Below, one piece after another: positions 6,017-8,928 of a stretch of DNA of 8,928 nucleotides. This DNA comes from Acinetobacter sp. Its GTDB lineage: Bacteria > Pseudomonadota > Gammaproteobacteria > Pseudomonadales > Moraxellaceae. The notes beneath the pieces were generated by a model. The model worked only from the letters and a program-made list of their open reading frames with translations. It had not been told where the DNA came from and ran no database searches. A program made the translations under genes and the position numbers. Numbering within the stretch: the first letter of the stretch is position 1; every line of letters starts with the position of its first letter. Location: NCBI GenBank assembly GCA_030152275.1, contig JASLHF010000046.1:1-8928 (forward strand). Reading direction: 5' to 3'.

Positions 6017-7291
6017 GTGAGCTTCGATTTAAGCGTAATTCCAAACAAAAATATTATTTTGGCTGTTACCGGCGGTATTGCTGCCTATAAAAGCGCGATT
6101 TTAGTGCGCCGGCTAAAAGATGCCGGTTTTGATGTGCGCGTGGTGATGACTGCGGGCGCGCAGGCATTTATTACCCCGCTGACTTTTCAGGCGCTGTCAG
6201 GCAATCCGGTGCACACAGAATTATTGGATCCGGAAGCAGAAGCCGGCATGGGCCATATTGAACTGGCGCGCTGGGCGGATTTGGTGCTGGTTGCGCCAGC
6301 GAGCTGTGATACGCTGGCAAAATTTGCAGCCGGCCTGGCGGATGATTTGCTTTCGACGCTGTATTTGGCCACCAAAGCGCCGGTTTGGGTTGCGCCGGCG
6401 ATGAATCAGCAAATGTGGGCCGCTAAAGCTACACAGCGTAATTTGAATACGCTGGTGGATGACGGTGTGCATGTCATTATGCCGGATGCGGGTTCGCAGG
6501 CTTGCGGTGATATTGGCTTAGGACGCATGCCCGAACCGGAAGATTTAGCCCGCCAAGTCACTGAATATTTTCACCGCGCGCAGCGCGCGATTGCAGAAAA
6601 ATTTGGTCTGCTGGCCGGCAAGCGTGTCGCTATTACCGCGGGCCCGACCCGTGAAGCGATTGACCCGGTACGCTATATTTCCAACCACAGTACAGGAAAA
6701 ATGGGCTTTGCACTGGCTGCTGCCTGTTATGCTGCCGGCGCCAAAGTGACCTTGATTGCCGGCCCAGTCAGTTTGGATACGCCTAATGGCGTCCATCGTG
6801 TCAATGTGCAGTCAGCCATGCAAATGCTGGATCAAAGCATGGCGCAGCTGGAGCGGGGATGCGATATATTTATTGCAACGGCAGCCGTGGCTGACTACCG
6901 CGTGGGGCAGGTTGCAGAACATAAAATTAAAAAAGCCGGCGATGAACTGAATATCGCGCTGATGAAAAATCCTGATATTGTGGCGACCATCGCGCAGCAG
7001 AACAAACGTCCGTTTATGGTTGGCTTTGCGGCCGAAACCCGCAATGTGGAAGAATATGCGGCTGGCAAACTGGTGGCCAAAAAGCTGGATATGATTGCCT
7101 GCAATGATGTTTCGCGTCCGGATATTGGCTTTGCTTCTGATGAAAATGCGATGGCGGTCTTCTTTGCTGAGCAATATGAATTGCCGAAGCGTGAGCTGGA
7201 AAAAGCGTCGAAACAGGAAATTGCCCAGCAGCTGGTAGAAGCGATTCATGACGCGCTGCATCATGTGCCAGACAATGAGGATGCAGATTAA
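6017..7291 (+). CDS. coaBC: Bifunctional phosphopantothenoylcysteine decarboxylase/phosphopantothenate-cysteine ligase
   Basis: A 424-residue cytoplasmic enzyme catalysing two consecutive steps of coenzyme A synthesis: CTP-dependent joining of 4'-phosphopantothenate to cysteine (CoaB, C-terminal) and FMN-dependent decarboxylation to 4'-phosphopantetheine (CoaC, N-terminal). CoaC features: GGIAAYKS (19-26), the catalytic His80 in GHIELARWAD, PAMNQQMW (127-134) and the active-site Cys163 in GSQACGD. CoaB features: KRVAITAGPTREAIDPVRYI (202-221), Asn223 in ISNHSTGKMGFA, ATAAVADYRV (288-296), KIKK (303-306) and KNPDIV. The start is GTG at 6017; an in-frame TAG at 6002-6004 leaves no earlier standard start, and AGGG lies about ten bases upstream. 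It diverges from radC. Instead of running on into dut as in E. coli, it ends at a strong terminator. Confidence 0.97.
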   Translation: MSFDLSVIPNKNIILAVTGGIAAYKSAILVRRLKDAGFDVRVVMTAGAQAFITPLTFQALSGNPVHTELLDPEAEAGMGHIELARWADLVLVAPASCDTLAKFAAGLADDLLSTLYLATKAPVWVAPAMNQQMWAAKATQRNLNTLVDDGVHVIMPDAGSQACGDIGLGRMPEPEDLARQVTEYFHRAQRAIAEKFGLLAGKRVAITAGPTREAIDPVRYISNHSTGKMGFALAAACYAAGAKVTLIAGPVSLDTPNGVHRVNVQSAMQMLDQSMAQLERGCDIFIATAAVADYRVGQVAEHKIKKAGDELNIALMKNPDIVATIAQQNKRPFMVGFAAETRNVEEYAAGKLVAKKLDMIACNDVSRPDIGFASDENAMAVFFAEQYELPKRELEKASKQEIAQQLVEAIHDALHHVPDNEDAD

Positions 7292-7318
7292 TTCATTTGG
7301 AATGTTGAAGCCTTTTTT

Positions 7319-7356
7319 AGCAAAAATGCAGTTGAAGGACTGCATTTTTGCTTTTT
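7319..7356 (+). terminator. Strong rho-independent terminator after coaBC
   Basis: GCAAAAATGCAGT (7320-7332) and ACTGCATTTTTGC (7339-7351) form a perfect 13-pair stem, extendable by one A-T pair, around the loop TGAAGG, followed by TTTTT. It lies 28 bases past the coaBC stop and closes that transcript. On the opposite strand no T run follows, so it acts mainly on the plus strand. Confidence 0.92.
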
Positions 7357-7384
7357 AAAGCCGTAGTTTTGATTAAAATAAAAA

Positions 7385-7422
7385 CAATACTGCCGCTGTA
7401 TACATTGACCGCGACAGTATTG
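7385..7422. repeat. Inverted repeat upstream of the cytochrome gene; terminator-like on the minus strand
   Basis: CAATACTGCCGC (7385-7396) and GCGACAGTATTG (7411-7422) pair at 11 of 12 positions around a 14-base loop containing GTATAC. On the minus strand the stem is followed directly by TTTTTATTTT, the form of an intrinsic terminator, yet no minus-strand gene ends here. The right arm also overlaps the candidate -35 of the downstream gene, so an operator is an alternative. No flanking target duplication is seen. Confidence 0.5.
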
Positions 7423-7439
7423 ATTAATAGACATAAAAT
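7411..7439 (+). promoter_or_regulatory. Candidate promoter of the cytochrome b562-like gene
   Basis: GCGACA (7411-7416) and TAAAAT (7434-7439) are 17 bases apart, with four and five of six consensus bases. The -35 lies inside the right arm of the inverted repeat at 7385-7422. Transcription would start near 7446, leaving a leader of about 34 bases with AAAAGGA just before the ATG. Confidence 0.35.
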
Positions 7440-7479
7440 TCAGCCACAGTTTTGACCGGATCTGCAAAAGGATAGCCAG

Positions 7480-7857
7480 ATGATCAAGAAAACTTTAGCC
7501 ACAGCGCTGCTTTGCAGTACTTTAGCATTCAGCAGTTTCAGCTTTGCCGATACGCTGGAACATAATATGCAGACGCTTGGGAAAAATTTTAAAGCCTTTA
7601 ATAAAGCTAAGAACCAGCAGGAAGCATTGATAGCGCTGGATCAGATGAAGGCAGCAGCTGTAGATGCCAAACATGTAAAATTAAAAAGCAAAGATGTGAA
7701 AGCGCCCAGTTCGGATGCTTTATTTGATCAATTGACTGCAGAAATTGATACTACCCGCGCTTTGGTGCAGGCTGGTCAATTGGAGCAAGCTAAAGCAGAA
7801 GGCAAAAAAATTGCAGCCATTAAAGATCAAGGACATGCGATTTATAATAAGCAGTAA
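7480..7857 (+). CDS. cybC: Periplasmic cytochrome b562 family protein
   Basis: A 125-residue precursor with a clear signal peptide (Lys-Lys start, hydrophobic core 5-22, cleavage expected after FSFA at 23). The mature part of about 102 residues resembles E. coli cytochrome b562, a periplasmic four-helix bundle holding one non-covalent b haem. The start of the mature chain, DTLEHNMQTL, aligns with the E. coli N-terminus and puts Met30 at mature position 7, the haem Met ligand. Near the C-terminus, KDQGHAIY places His119 at the position of the His ligand. No CXXCH motif is present, so covalent haem binding is not expected. The redox partner is unknown. A strong ribosome site (AAAAGGA, about eight bases upstream) suggests good expression. 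It stands alone between two terminators. The gene symbol rests on remembered similarity and the two ligands; overall identity to the E. coli protein is low. Confidence 0.8.
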   Translation: MIKKTLATALLCSTLAFSSFSFADTLEHNMQTLGKNFKAFNKAKNQQEALIALDQMKAAAVDAKHVKLKSKDVKAPSSDALFDQLTAEIDTTRALVQAGQLEQAKAEGKKIAAIKDQGHAIYNKQ

Positions 7858-7883
7858 ATGATCTTTTTAAGTACACAAAATTA

Positions 7884-7897
7884 AAGGGGTCGCCCTT
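7884..7897. repeat. Small GC hairpin after the cytochrome gene
   Basis: AAGGG (7884-7888) and CCCTT (7893-7897) form a five-pair stem with the loop GTCG, just ahead of the main terminator. It has no T run of its own and may only help stabilise the 3' end of the transcript. Confidence 0.3.
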
Positions 7898-7900
7898 ATA

Positions 7901-7934
7901 AAAAAAGCCAGCGTTGATGCGCTGGCTTTTTATA
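7901..7934. terminator. Bidirectional rho-independent terminator between the cytochrome gene and dusA
   Basis: AAAAAGCCAGCG (7902-7913) and CGCTGGCTTTTT (7920-7931) form a perfect 12-pair stem around TTGATG, with the A and T tracts giving a T run on both strands. It sits 44 bases past the cytochrome stop and 13 bases past the dusA stop, serving both convergent genes. Confidence 0.93.
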
Positions 7935-7944
7935 TTGCGGTGGC

Positions 7945-8928
7945 TTAGAGCGAAGCTTGATACGCTTGCGCATCTTCTTCAGCGCGCTGCATGGCTGATT
8001 TCATATGCAGGATTGCATTTTCAAGATCTTTCAACGTTTTCGCGTTGCCGCCGCTCAGCGCTTGGCGCCATTTACGCGCACCCGGCAGATTTTGGAACAG
8101 CCCCAAAATATGACGGGTAATAATCGATAGCGGTGCACCTTCGGCGACACGCTGCGCAACATAAGGCATCATCTCATCGAGGATGTCAAAACGGTTTGGT
8201 GCTTCCAAATTCCACAATTGTCCGAGTTCGGCCAGCAGGTAGGGATTGTGATAGGCTTCACGGCCAATCATCACGCCGTCGACATGCTGTAAATGCTCAA
8301 GTGTCTCGGCATAGGTTTTTACGCCACCGTTAATTTCGATGAGCAGATTGGGACGTTCTTGTTTTAGATGGTAAACATCTTCATAACGCAGCGGCGGCAC
8401 ATCGCGGTTTTCTTTAGGAGATAAGCCTTTAAGCAGCGCAATACGCGCATGCACGATAAAGTTATTGCAGCCGGTTTTTGCTACGGTATCAACGAAATGC
8501 AGCATTTCCTCATAAGACTGCATGTCATCAATACCAATACGGTGTTTGACTGTCACAGGAATATTCACAGCATTGCGCATCTCTGCAATGCATTCCGCGA
8601 CAAGATCTGGCTCCGCCATTAAGCAGGCGCCAATTTTATTATTTTGTACACGGTCACTTGGACAACCGACATTTAAATTGACTTCATCATAGCCCCAGTC
8701 CTGAGCCATTTTACTGCAGGTCGCTAAGTCTTGAGGATTTGAACCGCCCAATTGCAGCACAATTGGGTGTTCTTCGCTGTTGAAATCCAAATGGCGTTTG
8801 GCATCGCCATGAATAATCGCACCTGTAGTCACCATCTCTGTATATAGAATGACATTCGGATTAAACAGGCGCGCAAAAAAACGGTAATCGCGGGTGGTCC
8901 AATCCATCATCGGTGCAACACTGATTCG
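7945..8928 (-). CDS. dusA: tRNA dihydrouridine synthase A (partial, 5' end beyond right edge)
   Basis: FMN- and NADPH-dependent enzyme reducing uridines at D-loop positions 20 and 20a of tRNA. The frame stays open to the window edge: six codons before the ATG at 8910 read RISVAP, completing the family's SVAPMMDWT motif, so the true start lies outside and the internal ATG is not it. Counting from that ATG, features are EMVTTGAIIHGD (25-36), LQLGGS (52-57), catalytic Cys83 in NLNVGCPSDRVQ, Lys122 in VKHRIGID, His154 in HAR, GLSPKENR, INGGVKT and GVMIGREAYHNPYL, the last two holding the FMN phosphate. The C-terminal helical tRNA-recognition domain follows and is complete. It ends at the shared bidirectional terminator. 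Confidence 0.96.
   Translation of the reverse strand, partial: RISVAPMMDWTTRDYRFFARLFNPNVILYTEMVTTGAIIHGDAKRHLDFNSEEHPIVLQLGGSNPQDLATCSKMAQDWGYDEVNLNVGCPSDRVQNNKIGACLMAEPDLVAECIAEMRNAVNIPVTVKHRIGIDDMQSYEEMLHFVDTVAKTGCNNFIVHARIALLKGLSPKENRDVPPLRYEDVYHLKQERPNLLIEINGGVKTYAETLEHLQHVDGVMIGREAYHNPYLLAELGQLWNLEAPNRFDILDEMMPYVAQRVAEGAPLSIITRHILGLFQNLPGARKWRQALSGGNAKTLKDLENAILHMKSAMQRAEEDAQAYQASL

Noticed and set aside
6812..7345. Minus-strand open frame of 177 codons
   Set aside because: It is a shadow of the 3' part of coaBC, whose CoaB motifs cover the same bases, and it runs through the coaBC terminator.
7385..7422. Miniature transposon or insertion-sequence remnant
   Set aside because: The inverted repeat is only 38 bases long, with no target duplication and no second copy in the window.
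7914..8333. Plus-strand open frames opposite dusA
   Set aside because: They are shadows of the dusA coding strand, and the first begins inside the terminator loop.
1..8928. tRNA, rRNA, riboswitch or CRISPR array
   Set aside because: No cloverleaf-like sequence, regularly spaced repeats or known riboswitch core was found in the spacers, the longest of which is 188 bases.

Overview
The window looks like ordinary chromosomal backbone of a gammaproteobacterium, most likely an Acinetobacter species. This is inferred from the gene families, their protein-level character, the moderate GC content and the AT-rich intergenic stretches; no marker fixes the species. All ten protein genes are on recognisable frames. 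Two run off the edges: mnmC on the left and dusA on the right.

Left part (1-2192, all minus strand, read right to left): yciB (septation protein A family), yciI and a small membrane-anchored coiled-coil protein resembling the C-terminal half of YgiM form a tight cluster with gaps of 29 and 5 bases. A 107-base gap with a stem-loop follows, then the GTG-started N-terminal methyltransferase domain of the tRNA-modifying enzyme MnmC. yciB diverges from rnm (plus strand, 2236-3090), which encodes the PHP-family 5'-3' exoribonuclease RNase AM; only 43 bases separate them.

Middle part (3107-5902, all minus strand): radC (JAMM-motif protein), a bestrophin-family anion channel with its own good -35 box, and an unrecognised four-helix membrane protein. 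The last gene is visibly more AT-rich than its neighbours and is preceded by a very AT-rich spacer with repeats, a perfect palindrome and several -10-like hexamers. It is the least ordinary gene here.

Right part: coaBC (plus, 6017-7291), the bifunctional enzyme of coenzyme A synthesis, diverges from radC and ends at a strong intrinsic terminator. A 188-base gap then holds an inverted repeat. A small periplasmic cytochrome b562-type protein follows (plus, 7480-7857). A bidirectional terminator separates it from dusA (minus, 7945 to the right edge), encoding tRNA dihydrouridine synthase A.

Functionally the genes are mixed housekeeping: RNA modification and processing (mnmC, dusA, rnm), envelope and membrane (yciB, the YgiM-like protein, bestrophin, the unknown protein), cofactor synthesis (coaBC) and a periplasmic haem protein. 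I see no mobile element, CRISPR array, RNA gene, toxin-antitoxin pair or defence system, and no convincing new multi-gene system. The items worth a second look are the unknown membrane protein with its promoter region, the SH3-less YgiM-like protein, the inverted repeat before the cytochrome gene and the unusual RadC signature.
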